NCBI RefSeq assembly: GCF_022965805.1
Contig: NC_133103.1
Coordinates: 26,640,655 to 26,704,654 of the forward strand
Origin: Primulina eburnea
Taxonomy: Eukaryota > Streptophyta > Magnoliopsida > Lamiales > Gesneriaceae
Direction of reading: 5' to 3'
DNA length: 64,000 nucleotides
Shown: in pieces, positions 21,250 through 31,908 of the stretch
Numbering within the stretch: position 1 is the first letter of the stretch
How the letters are laid out: each line of letters begins with the position of its first letter
Position numbers and translations under genes: made by a program
The notes under the pieces: generated by a model
What the model was told of the DNA's origin: nothing
Database searches by the model: none
The model's input: only the letters and a program-made list of their open reading frames with translations

Positions 21250-22247
21250 GTGAAGATGCGACCCTGCACCTTCTCTTTACTCGCTCCTCTTGGACAGTCT
21301 TTGGCAATATGGCCTGCAGTGCCACATCTATAACAAGTGTGAGTACCAAATCTGCACTCTCCCCGATGATGTCTACTGCACTTGGGACACAATGGCTTCT
21401 CGGGATCAAATGGAACTGCCGGTGGTTTAGGACTCGACTCTAACTTGCCTTTCCCCTTGAAATTGCCTTTTCCTATTTGGTTTGAACCCTGGCCTCTTTG
21501 AGCAATGGCCTGCTGCCTCGCCTGTCTCTCTCTGGCAATGTCTTTCTCATCTTGCTCGGCCAACAAAGCCTTAGCCACAATCTCTTTGAATGTCACCACC
21601 TTCGACATGTTAATGTCCCTTCTGATTTCTGCTCTAAGGCCTCTAATGAATTGATCACCTTTATCTTTGTCATTGGAAGCAATATAAGGGGCAAACAGAC
21701 AGCCCTCCTCGAACTTCAGAATGTACTCATCAACATTCATACCTCCTTGTCGAAGCTTCATGAACTCAGTCACCTTCCTAGCTCGAAGTGCGTCTGGGAA
21801 GTACTTGTCATAGAACAGATCAGTGAACTCTTGCCATTTCAATGCCGGAACATCAACACCTACCTTGGTAGCATTCCACAAAATGCGTGCAGCTTTGACT
21901 AACATGAACACTGCACAACTGATTCTGTCTTTGTCTTCGTAGTTGAGATGATCGAAAATCGCCTCAAGAGCTTTGATCCACTCTACAGCCACCAATGGAT
22001 CGGTGCTTCCTGCAAATTCAGGCGGATCCATCCTCTTGAAAGAAGTAAAGATCCCATCAGTACCAACTGCTTGAGCCACTTGGCCTCTCACTTGACCCCT
22101 ACCTTGACTTGTACCTTGAAAACGTAGTAACTGTTGGATCTGCTCACTATGGACCTTGGCTTGCTCTTTCAACAACTTGCCGAACTCATCGACAACTCTA
22201 GAGGAAGAACTATCCTCACCCTCTGCAGCCTTTCTCTTAGGAGGCAT
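21231..22247 (-). CDS. Gypsy-3 gag, open but truncated at its C-terminus
   Basis: ATG at 22247 (MPPKRKAAEGEDSSSS) gives about 338 open codons. The N-terminus is a Gln-rich predicted helix (LLKEQAKVHSEQIQQLLRFQ). Then comes the retrotransposon gag domain (FKRMDPPEFAGSTDPLVAVE; WQEFTDLFYDKYFPDALRAR; RQGGMNVDEYILKFEE), a basic linker, and Cys-rich motifs CPKCSRHHRGEC and a complete CCHC knuckle CYRCGTAGHIAKDC. The last few residues come from the LTR that inserted at 21249; protease and pol do not follow. An open capsid frame without pol suggests a fairly recent truncation. Confidence 0.85.
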   Translation of the reverse strand: MPPKRKAAEGEDSSSSRVVDEFGKLLKEQAKVHSEQIQQLLRFQGTSQGRGQVRGQVAQAVGTDGIFTSFKRMDPPEFAGSTDPLVAVEWIKALEAIFDHLNYEDKDRISCAVFMLVKAARILWNATKVGVDVPALKWQEFTDLFYDKYFPDALRARKVTEFMKLRQGGMNVDEYILKFEEGCLFAPYIASNDKDKGDQFIRGLRAEIRRDINMSKVVTFKEIVAKALLAEQDEKDIARERQARQQAIAQRGQGSNQIGKGNFKGKGKLESSPKPPAVPFDPEKPLCPKCSRHHRGECRFGTHTCYRCGTAGHIAKDCPRGASKEKVQGRIFTVRSKN

Positions 22248-22366
22248 AACTTCTACAATGTGCTCACACAATACATATCAATAGATAACAATGAATAGAT
22301 GTAGAAGAAAACATACCCGGACAGTTGAAAGTAGACAAAGTCATATGCATTAGTCCGAAGAACGGT

Positions 22367-22378
22367 GCTCTGATACCA
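22367..22378 (-). other. Gypsy-3 primer-binding site (tRNA-iMet)
   Basis: Minus-strand TGGTATCAGAGC, five bases from the LTR end GGTGTCACA. Confidence 0.85.
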
Positions 22379-22383
22379 CTAAA

Positions 22384-24013
22384 TGTGACACCTATGAACA
22401 GTTTTAATAAAATAGCAGCGGAAATTAAAATTTTTCTTTAAAATGGAGGAAGGATTCAAAATACATTTCATATATTTTCAATAGTATACACTTGATCAAA
22501 AAATGACACAACAAAAGCAAAATATCATTCTTGTGATCATGTCCCAAAATGCTAGCAAAAGATCTTCTTCCTTCCATCTCTATATGCATATGACTCCGGC
22601 CCACAATCAACGCCCCGGCCCGTCGCTCTTAACTGCATCACATGAAATAACTGAAATGAGTAAAAAAAACTCAGCAAGTGGAACTCTTACATAGCAATGG
22701 ATACATATCATACTCTGTAAAAACATGGCTTTGAAATCATTAAATACCATCAAATCTTGAAACATGAATAACATAACAATATAACAATAAGATTTTATTT
22801 CTCTTTTCTCTGTTAGATTGATATCTATATAGTATCTCTGTCTCTGTACCTATATCCCATCGATATAAATCGATAACTCTGAGGGATATAAGCCTATGGT
22901 CGTTGGTCAACTAATTGCATGCAATCTCTGACTATGTATCTATCAATCCAATAAATCATTTAAACTCTCTCTTTGGCATTTTATCAAACACTTTGAAGAC
23001 TCTAATCTCTTGTATTCCCTTTTCACAATTGAGACATAAAATGCCTCCAATATATATAACAAGTGTATCAATACATAATCATGAATCAAATGAAGGGAAT
23101 AGCACATTAAAACCATTGAAATACAATACATATATCATCATGTGAGCACAAGGAAAGAAACTCCACTTACTACCAATCAAACCCTTGAATAAAACTCATG
23201 GTACACAACCTACAACAATAAACCATATATTGCACCATTAACATCTCAATAATCACAAAACCATATCAATTAATCCATAAAACCAACACCATCACCAAAC
23301 CCATGATTTCTCCCAACACCAAAACTAAGAATAAACTAAACCAAAAGCTTACCTTAGCTTCCTTGAACCCAAAATAACCTTGCTCTCAACACAAATAACC
23401 AACAAGATGCAAGAATCAAAGGAAGGAAAGGAAAGGAATGTAGAAACCCTAGCTCCCCTTGAGAGAAGAAACCGAGAGAATGAGGAAAGAATGAGAAAAA
23501 TGAACCAATTCATCCAATTATATCACTTAAAACTCGAAACACGCTTTTACTGTACATGCACCGCAGGTGCGCTCCAACATGCACCGCGGGTGAGGTGTGC
23601 CTCGGCAACTCAACCAAAAATCCACAATCGACGACCGCAGGTGCGCTACAGATCTCACCGCGGGTGCGCTGACCATACCGCGGGTGCACTGCATATCTAC
23701 CGCGGGTGCGGTGTAGCTACTGGAAAAACATCACAATTCTGGAACATCGACCGCGGGTGCGGTGCCTTACTGACCGCGGGTGCGGTCACCTCTGAAGTCA
23801 AAAACCAACTCTATGCAACAAAGATCGAATCGAAACGCTGATACAATACAACTACACATCAACTAATATCCACAACACCACAAAACAGTTATAACCAACA
23901 ATACTATAACCGATAAACCCAACTCTTAACATCACACTATACTAAACTCAACCAATTAGTCAATAAAAATACGAAATCTTAAACCATACCGTTCACCAGG
24001 CTTGGCGATTACA
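22384..24013 (-). repeat. Gypsy-3 5' LTR, 1,630 bp
   Basis: Element-strand edges are TGTAATCGCC (24013) and GGTGTCACA (22384), followed by the primer-binding site. The U3 part contains the ACCGC-type dyad array. A weak TATA candidate, TATAAT on the minus strand, lies near 23515-23525, just downstream of the array. Confidence 0.82.
23560..23795. repeat. Array of ACCGCGGGTGCGGT dyads in Gypsy-3 LTR U3
   Basis: About eight units of ACCGC-GGGT-GCGGT or close variants (ACCGCAGGTGCGCT, ACCGCGGGTGAGGT) are spread over about 235 bp. Adjacent units are commonly 20-23 bp apart. The perfect form has 5-bp dyad arms around a 4-bp centre and several CpGs in an otherwise CpG-poor region. It lies upstream of the probable TATA box in element orientation. 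Confidence 0.88.
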
Positions 24014-24441
24014 AAAAGGATATACTCAAAGAGAAGGAGTTGACTTTGAGGAAACCTTTTCTCTAGTTGCGATGTTCAAGTCCATAAGGATATTGCTAGC
24101 CATAGCTGCATGGTATGACTATAAGATATGGCAGATGGATGTCAAGACATCCTTTCTTAATGGGGATATTAAGGAAGAGATTTACATGTCTCAACCTGAA
24201 GGGTTTACATCTCTCGGAAGTGAGCATATGGTATGCAAACTTCAAAGATCCATTTATGGTGTAAAGCAGGCATCTAGGAGTTGGAACCTTAGATTCGATA
24301 GTACAATCAAAGAGTTTGGTTTTACTAAGAATCCTGAAAAACCCTGTGTGTATAAGAAGGTCAGTGGGAGTGCTGTGTCATTCCTGGTGCTGTATGTTGA
24401 TGACATTCTACTTATTGAGAATGATGTAAGAATGTTGCAAT
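24014..24441 (+). pseudogene. Copia-2b reverse transcriptase fragment
   Basis: The sequence matches the Copia-2 RT at 44470-44900 with scattered differences: QMDVKTSFLNGDIKEEIYMS, SIYGVKQASRSWN and a catalytic LYVDDILL. It begins abruptly at the Gypsy-3 edge and is cut at 24441 by a solo LTR. The protein continues at 26432. Confidence 0.9.
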
Positions 24442-26011
24442 TGTGGGGACCCGAACGCTAATCATCTTATTAATCATCTTTGGGATTTAATTATCAATTT
24501 CAATAAATAGGGTCAAATTTTTTTTTTTAAATGTAAATGCGGAACTTAATGGAATTTAATTAATATACATCTCAGTATAAAAGTACAATAAGCATTCAAC
24601 TAGTATAAGGTTCAACTACTACATTTCAGGTATTAAAACCAAGTCTACAATAAGTCCGGAATCACCACTCTAAACTCGTCTTCTCTCGTCATCTTCTTGA
24701 CCCCGATCTTGTCCCACCTGTTGTCATGAACACATACAAACAAGACAACAGCCGGATACTCCGGTGAGAATAAATCCCAGTATAAATAATGTATACATGC
24801 AACTATATAACTGATATAAAAGCATGAATTAAATCTTATTACATGCAGCATAATCGAACAACATGCATCGTTACAATGCTGTAAATAAAACATGAATCGT
24901 AATCTACGAAACATAAATCAATACAAGTCTATAAATCAAGTTCTTGATAAGACATCTAAAACTCGACTCATCTCTCATATACTCTAGGGATCCCGGTGAA
25001 TAAGAACGTATCAAGTCTCCCACCTACTACACCGATCGTGATGGCGGTACGTTCTTATTTACGGACTTTGGCCCTCGCTATATCGAATATCTATGATATG
25101 AGCGACTCTACTCATAATCACGACGATATGACCAAACGTCCGATGTCTTGGCGTATCTCCAAGACTAAGCCTATTCTGACAAAGTGTAATGGGTTAGTGA
25201 CTATACTGTCATAATCTAACCCTTCTGTCAGTAACTCTCACTCAATATCTATCTGCTCTCTACTTTCTAATTCAATCAAATAAACATAATCATCTAAACA
25301 CGCAAAGGTATAAAAACAATATCAAACAAGTATGTGGTTTAGGGAAGCTCGAGTTAACTCTAACTCCAGTTGATCTCCCAGTGAACATCGATTTATAACT
25401 TTGTCCTCCTGATCTGACGAAGACGAAGTCTAATATTCCAATCTGTACATATCAAATCTGACAATCCAAATCTGAAATGTCAATGTATAGATGTATTCTA
25501 TCAAGATACAACTCAAAACAAGCCTTGTACAAATCATTAGTCAATCGCAGTACAATCGACGGCATAACAGAATAGTTTCTCGATACCGGTCAACTCAAAC
25601 AACAATATATATCAATAAGTCATAATCCTCAGCTCATAACCAACATAATATACTCATAAACATCTCAAAATCTGCAGAAATCGGAATATAAATATGCTGG
25701 AAATTGAGAACAATCATATACGGTATTATTTCTTCAATCTGTTTGTATGTCTACGATCACCATAATCATAAGAACACATAATCTCACTCATATCCAAATT
25801 TCTCCAACATCTAAACTTCAAACCGTCTAGGAAATTAATAGAACTTACATCCTCTTGAAGTGCTTGATGATAGCATCACAAATCTGAGCTCGGATTGAAA
25901 ATAGGATGAATATATCTTGCACAAGTTAAATTCTAAACTACAAGAAATTTGAAGGAATTCTGAAGCTTCCTCGGTGGTCTGATATGCAATTCGAAGGAAC
26001 GAAAACAACAC

Positions 26012-26025
26012 ATATATATATATAT
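26012..26025 (-). promoter_or_regulatory. TATA region of the solo LTR
   Basis: A TATATATATATA run on the minus strand, just downstream in element sense of the ACCGC dyad array. Confidence 0.6.
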
Positions 26026-26064
26026 CTTGCATGATAAAAACCCATGGCATTTTCTTTGTTCTGC

Positions 26065-26312
26065 ACGTCGCAGCGCGGTTGCGCTCATTATTGCACCGCG
26101 GGTGCGCTCAGCTCACGGTCCCTATCCAAAAATTCCAGAATAAGCGACCTCAGGTGCGCTCTTATACCGCGGGTGCGCTGACCCTACTGTAGCACTACCG
26201 CGGGTGCGGTCTGTCTAGCACCGCGGGTGCGCCCAACCTCCAGTAGCAATATCATACCCTACTGTCCATACACCGTCGGTGCGATCAAATCAGAAGCACG
26301 GGTGCGGTCTCT
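26065..26312. repeat. ACCGCGGGTGCGGT dyad array in the solo LTR U3
   Basis: About eight units, e.g. ACCGCGGGTGCGCT (26094, 26166), ACCGCGGGTGCGGT (near 26197) and ACCGTCGGTGCGAT (near 26270), sit between the LTR start at 26426 and the TATA run at 26012-26025. Adjacent units are 23 bp apart where closest. The motif is the same as in the Gypsy-3 LTR although the rest of the two LTRs looks different. Confidence 0.88.
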
Positions 26313-26431
26313 CATCCTCAATATATTCAAGTTTTTCAATGTCGTTTCTCCCCATCTATTCTTACATTACTTATTTATACTATATATATCAATTCAAACA
26401 TATCAACAAGAATCTCGGGCATTACAGCAAT

Positions 26432-27368
26432 CAACTAAGATATGGTTAGCGAGTAAGTTATCGATGCAGGACTTGGGTGAAGCATCTTTTGTATTGGGAA
26501 TACAGATCTATAGAGATAGATCAAAAAGATTGCTTGGTCTCACCCAGTACACATACATTGATACCATCGTGAAGAGATTCTTGATGGATGAGTCCAAGAG
26601 AGGACATCTACCAATGTGTCATGGCGTGTTCCTATCCAAGTCTATGTCTCCCAAGACTGATGCAGAGATAGCTGCGATGACAAGCATTCCTTATGCATCT
26701 GTGATTGGTAGCATCATGTATGGGATGATATCTACACGTCCTGACGTGGCTTGCGCACTAAGTGTAGTGAGTAGATATCAATCGAACCCTGGTCTTCCAC
26801 ATTGGAAAGTTGTGAAAGACATCCTCAAGTATTTGAGAAGGACCAATAAATTGTTCTTGGTCTATGGGGGTGGAGAACTTAAATTGGAAGGCTATACCGA
26901 CTCTAGCTTCCAAAGCGATATCGATGACTTGAATCAACCTCTGGGTTCGTATTCATGCTCAATGGTGCTGCTGTCTCTTGGAAGAGTTCCAAGCAAGACA
27001 GTACAAGGGATTCCACCACTGAGGCAGAATATATTGCTGCATCAGCTGCAGCAAAGGAGGCTGTTTGGATAAGGAATTTCGTCCAAGAGTTGGGCGTAAT
27101 TCCTAATGGAGTTGCTCCTGTCCCGGTGTTTTGTGACAACACGGGAGCCATTGCTCAAGCAAAGGAGCCGAGGTCTCATTAGAAGTCCAAACATGTATTG
27201 AGAAAGTACCACATCCTCCGAGAGATTGTGGAAAGAGGAGAAGTGTCGATCGACAAAGTCGGCTCCGCAGATAATGTTGCTGATCCGCTAACTAAGCCTT
27301 TACCTGGTCCATTATTCGAGAAGCATCGCGAATCGATGGGTTTGAAGCATATGGGTAGTTGGCTCTAG
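26432..27368 (+). pseudogene. Copia-2b RT end and RNase H, frameshifted
   Basis: Continues the RT of 24014-24441: MQDLGEASFVLGIQIYRDRS, then RNase H ([15 protein letters not shown]), a frameshift near 26940, [30 protein letters not shown], a TAG near 27181, and ADNVADPLTKPL before the stop at 27366-27368. It is a close relative of the Copia-2 RNase H at 45240-45834. Confidence 0.9.
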
Positions 27369-27382
27369 TGCAAGTGGGAGAT

Positions 27383-27753
27383 TGTTAGAGTAGGTGCACG
27401 TCGAGCCAAGTGTTGGCCGAGTGTTCACAATGAAACACTATGTATAAACAGTCTTTATTTTAATAATATTTGAAATTATTGTTTTGACACTTCTTTATCT
27501 GTATACCCATGCTAGTTGCATAGATAAAGTCATTGAATATAAAATAGTAGAAAGAATATGAGATGCTCATATAATGAGTATCATGAAACTCATATTAGGA
27601 ATACTGTATATTCTAAACTATACAGTTCCTAGTCGATTCATCTGCCGCTAAGAAGGATATAGGCCGATCGAGTTCGAGACTAGTATCTGCGATGTGAGTA
27701 CCATGTTTCATTGGTAGGGGACATTGTGATGTCCGAGCATGCAGATAGGTGCT
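27383..27753 (+). repeat. Copia-2b 3' LTR, piece 1 of 3
   Basis: Starts TGTTAGAGTAGGTG after the polypurine tract GTGGGAGAT and matches the first ~370 bp of the Copia-2 LTR up to AGATAGGTGCT. It is then interrupted. The next LTR piece is at 37931, with about 150 bp missing, presumably within the N gap. Confidence 0.88.
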
Positions 27754-28205
27754 TGCTACTACTTAAATTATAATTCACCCAAGTGTAGGTTGTCTGCAAG
27801 TAATATATTTCGTAAGTACGGGATCGATCCACAGAGAAGTTATTTTGAGTTTAAATTTATTAATTTATAGATTACCAAATGCAAGAATGGAGTTTACAAA
27901 TTATAAATTTTATCAAGGCTTGAGGATTTATTCTTGGTTTATGTAATATAGTTTAACTAAAAGTAAAACAAAGGAAACCACCATATATAATGGTTCCAAG
28001 AAAATTAAACGCACACATAATATAATATAGTTCCCACTATAGAAAATACCGAATTAACCGATATTTTATATATGGTACCTATGATTATAGTTATAACTAT
28101 ATAAATATATAATTGCATAAAATAAATGTTAAATTAAATCACTATATTTTATTTAGAACAACCGGCAGAGCCACACTATTGCCTAAATAAAATATATTGA
28201 TTTAA

Positions 28206-28360
28206 TAAGTTAGTTACGGTAAAGTAAAAGTTAGTTGCAGCAAATAAAAGTTAGTTGCGATAAAGTAAAAGTTAGATGCGAAAAAATAAAAGTTATTTGC
28301 GAGAAAGTAAAAGTTAGATGCGGAAAAATAAAAGCTAGTTGCAATAAAGTAAATGTTAGA
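28206..28360 (+). repeat. Short imperfect tandem repeats (gttagttgcgataaagtaaaa type)
   Basis: Six to seven copies of a ~21-bp unit (AGTTAGTTGCGATAAAGTAA and variants with GATGCGAAAAAATAA) lie head to tail. Confidence 0.8.
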
Positions 28361-29562
28361 TTGTTAGATGTTAGTATTAAATCATAATATTTCATTTAGA
28401 ACAACCGGCAGAGCCACGCTATCGTCTAAATGAAATATTATAAAATAATGATATATATATATAATATAACAATAATAATAATTGATGAAATATTTATTGT
28501 ATCAAAATTAAACAACAAATCAAGATAACCACTTCAATGGTATCAAGTATTTGATGTAAATTGATAACAACAAATAATTCATTTTTACCTACAATAAAAA
28601 GAAGTTAGCTAAATGAAAAGAAATAAAGAAATAACATACAAAATATAAACAATCTTACTTCACCAAGAATGCATCCTCTTCACCTTGACATAATAGATTT
28701 AGCTTGCCATGAACTTACTTTTGATCAACAATAAAATATCACTCATAGTTGAGAAAATGAAAGAAAATATATTTAAACTTAGAACTTTGATACACACTCA
28801 CACTATATTTTACAATGAGATAGAATGATTCTCAAGCTAGCACAAGGCCTCTATTTATAGGCCAAATGAGAGAAAGGGTCAAAAATTTTATTAATGCTAT
28901 GTACTTGTAATAGTATTCTTTGTCTCCACCAACTCCAATTCCATGTCCCTTCTTTCAATGCCTTGTTCCACGACTTTAAACACTGAATTTGACTCTGCTC
29001 AAAATGGCAAACATCTGGGGAATTTTCTGTAGATGAATTTGGCCACTTGATTCACCTCATTTGGTTAGAAATAGTTATGATTTTTTTACTATATGCTGGT
29101 CATAGTAAAAGTAAATTTGTCCTCCTTTTGATATTTGCACAATTTGATCATCTTAATGAACTTTTTAGGCAATCATGTCTTCTGCAAAGTTGTAGATAAT
29201 TTCTCAAGGATTCCAAACATGTTTGTGTCACCTCCATTTGAATTTTCTAGCTTGAATTATCATTATTTTACCAACACGTAGAAAACCTGAAAATAAAATA
29301 TATTTAGTAAGACATTTAAATATAAACAAAAAATACTAAAATAACATAATTTATAATTTTAATGAAACTTAAAACTTTAAAATATATATTTTAACATATA
29401 ATAAATTATTAATTTTAAGTTGCATCACACCCCCACACTATCTTATTACTAGTCCCTTAGTAATAAAATTTATCGGAAAGTCACAACCTAGATTCTTTAT
29501 ACCTTTTATATATTCAAATATACAAACATATTCATTTTTAAAAACAAAGTCAAATACCGATT

Positions 29563-29569
<7 letters not shown>

Positions 29570-29609
<40 letters not shown>
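29570..29609 (+). repeat. (TA)n microsatellite
   Basis: About 40 bp of TA dinucleotides. Confidence 0.95.
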
Positions 29610-29611
<2 letters not shown>

Positions 29612-30046
29612 TTTTAATATAATAATATATAATTAGATGTGTTTTTATTCTTATTTTCACATAATATATAAAGTAACAATATATATAATTTTTAAATTTC
29701 TAAAAAATTTATAATAATATAGTCAAAAAGATAATTTACATCACCCACCATAACATGTATAATATCAAGAATATTATTGTAAAAGCCTCAACTCCATATA
29801 TTCTTTCGGTCAAAATATTTAATGAATAGCTAGTTTTCACTCATGGAGTTGGAAGAAATATTAACTCTCATTGAAAAAGGCTAGGTATTAAAGCAGACAA
29901 TTAATAAACTAATATTAAAAACAAAATAGGAAAATTTACAAAGAATAAAATCCCCTTTCTTTTCTCTTTTTTTATAGTTTTTTTAAATAACGCGACTGCA
30001 AAATTTTACAATAACATAAACTTTTTTTTATCCAAACATTTTACCA

Positions 30047-30050
<4 letters not shown>

Positions 30051-30108
<58 letters not shown>
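30051..30108 (+). repeat. (TA)n microsatellite
   Basis: About 58 bp of TA dinucleotides. Confidence 0.95.
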
Positions 30109-30112
<4 letters not shown>

Positions 30113-30631
30113 TTTATATAACAGATACATCCGACTACCTTTGAAACTTATCTAGCACAAACAAATCTTTTTGTTTGTTTGTTTGTGTTTTTTTTTTTAA
30201 GAACACATTGATTGATGTTTTTAGAACACATTGATAGTACATCAATCAAATCTTAAAAAATTACAATAAATAAAGTATTTTGCAGTCCGTTATTTATTTA
30301 CATCTTTTTTTTTCTTTTTCTTTTTTTTTTTCAATAAATATTTTTTTTAGGGGAGTTATATTCTTGTAATTAACCATTTTTTAATAATCAATAAAAGTTT
30401 ATTAATTGTTTTCTCATTTCTCACCACTTACTCACAAAAGATGTGTGAGTATATATTATATTTTTACAAAAATAATTCTTTCAATTATACACGTTAACAA
30501 CCATATAAACCATATCTTTTAACTATATTCTCATAAAAATTTTAGAAATTATTTTATTTGAAAACACACACAATTATATACATATATGTAAATAAATAAA
30601 CACATCTATTATACATTTTATATTAATTGAT

Positions 30632-30634
<3 letters not shown>

Positions 30635-30693
<59 letters not shown>
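30635..30693 (+). repeat. (TA)n microsatellite
   Basis: About 59 bp of AT/TA dinucleotides. Confidence 0.95.
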
Positions 30694-30696
<3 letters not shown>

Positions 30697-30976
30697 TGGT
30701 ACATATGAAAAACTAATTTTTCTTGTAGTCTGTAATTTGAATATAATGAATATTAAAATCTAGTGTATTGTGATTTTCCGATAATTATTAACTGATGCGT
30801 CTCAGGTGCATTTTACTGACACCTTACTCGACATTGAACTAAAATGTGTTATTATTATTACTACATATTTTTATTTTTATATAATAAAACAAAAACAAAG
30901 AAGAGAAGAAGAAGAAAAAATTATTCATACATTAAAAAAAACATTAAAAACATACCATTGAATCACAAGTTTAGCA

Positions 30977-31605
30977 TCACATGAATTTTCTTTTCTTACT
31001 CTTGGATGTTGGCCAATTAAGTTGAGATAAGAATGGATCTGGTTCATGACTAAATCCTTGCAGTAAATCAATAAGTTCGCCTTCACTTGTAGCAGAAACT
31101 AACATCCTTCGCGAAGCTAATGAAATAAATCTCTGTTCCACAACATCATCAAGAAACGATAACAGTTTATCATAATAATTGTTAACATTTAACAAACCAA
31201 TTTGCTTATTGTGGATATTTAATTGTGCCCAACAAACAGTATGAAATATTTCTTCCAAAGTACCGAAACCTCCTGGCAGAGCAATGAAAGCATCTGAATG
31301 TTCAATCATTTGAGTAATTCGTTCATACATGTTGTCCACTTTCATTTCTTCTCCTATTGTTGGTCCTGTAAGATTGGCTAAGGTAATCGGAATAATGCTT
31401 AAGACTTCACTTCCACCTGCATGCGCAGCTTTTGCAACTTTTCCCATGTGGCCAACTTCACCACTACCATATACCAAATGAATCTTTTTTTAGCAAGTGT
31501 TATTTCAAGCTTTTCTGCTACATCTTCATAAAATGAATCTTTTCCTGCACTAGATCCACAAAATACACAAATATTTTTGATTTTACTTACCGTGGACGTT
31601 GACAT
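30977..31605 (-). pseudogene. Intronless LOG-like gene (cytokinin-activating), one frameshift
   Basis: LOG enzymes hydrolyse cytokinin riboside 5'-monophosphates to free cytokinins. From ATG 31605 (MSTSTVSKIKNICVFCGSSA) about 40 codons are in frame; the frame then shifts in a run of seven T (31485-31491, A7 on the coding strand) and continues to the stop at 30977. The LOG signature PGGFGTLEE is intact, as are IALPGG, CWAQLNIHNKQIGLLNV and the Arg of NMYERITQM. The usual YGGG reads YGSG and the Lys after that Arg is Ile. Total length, about 209 residues, equals a full LOG protein. Plant LOG genes normally have several introns; this copy has none, which suggests a retrocopy, though no poly(A) tail is seen downstream. 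A sequencing error in the homopolymer could be the only defect. Confidence 0.85.
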
Positions 31606-31749
31606 GTTGAGAAATATGTTTTCTGTAATTGTTAGATCACAGCATATGAATTTATAAGCGTAACATGCCAAAAGTCAATATTTGAACATGAAATTATTAT
31701 TATTAAAAGAAAATAAAAATGACAAAATTAAAACAAATATATACAGCGT

Positions 31750-31905
31750 AGTTGTGATTGTGGCTCATATCTTCCTTTTATTTTACGTTCAGTAACGGCT
31801 TCAACGCCTTCTATGAGTCGAGGATATGCTTCCCATCCAGTTTTCTTATAAATTGGCAAACAGGGTCTTTTAACGTCAGATTCCCAAGACGAGATTTTAT
31901 ATATA
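31750..31905 (-). pseudogene. Coding-like scrap upstream of the LOG copy
   Basis: One minus-strand frame reads SSWESDVKRPCLPIYKKTGW and then AYPRLIEGVEAVTERKIKGR without a stop, which looks like real protein. It lies between the LOG copy and the Cys-motif frame at 31909-32320 and may belong to the same gene as the latter, after a frame change or intron. I do not recognise it. Confidence 0.4.
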
Positions 31906-31908
31906 TAT

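Larger units (their letters stand above)
21250..24013 (-). mobile_element. Gypsy-3: 5' LTR and gag only
   Basis: In element order: 5' LTR 24013-22384, primer-binding site, and gag up to about 21250, where another LTR interrupts it. Pol is absent from the window. The right edge ends in GATTACA inside a Copia-2b RT sequence, so Gypsy-3 inserted into Copia-2b. Confidence 0.82.
24442..26426 (-). mobile_element. Solo gypsy-type LTR, 1,985 bp, with target duplication
   Basis: Edges TGTGGGGACC and GGCATTACA on the plus strand (element strand TGTAATGCCCGAG to GGTCCCCACA) are flanked by GCAAT at 24437-24441 and 26427-26431. The duplication splits a Copia-2b RT that reads on correctly when the insert is ignored. 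No internal region exists, so this is a solo LTR left by recombination between two LTRs. Its start is shared with the LTR at 63445. Confidence 0.92.
27754..30976. other. AT-rich insert of unknown class, no gene seen
   Basis: It interrupts the Copia-2b LTR. From 27776 it has CACCCAAGTGTAGG and, at 27815-27840, 'acgggatcgatccacagag'. Two copies of ACAACCGGCAGAGCCAC (28158, 28400) follow, with a run of 'gttagttgcgataaagtaaaa'-like short repeats between them (28206-28360). Near 29425 is CACCCCCACACTATC. This combination reminds me of a common unclassified plant repeat. (TA)n tracts lie at 29570-29609, 30051-30108 and 30635-30693. I find no convincing reading frame. Confidence 0.45.

Noticed and set aside
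23560..23795. Regularly spaced repeats resembling a CRISPR array
   Set aside because: Units are short imperfect palindromes with short, similar spacers in a plant retroelement LTR; there are no cas genes and the sequence is not prokaryotic.
30977..31605. LOG copy as an ordinary functional host gene
   Set aside because: The frame is broken as written, introns are absent, and two conserved positions differ; it is reported as a pseudogene with the caveat of a homopolymer error.
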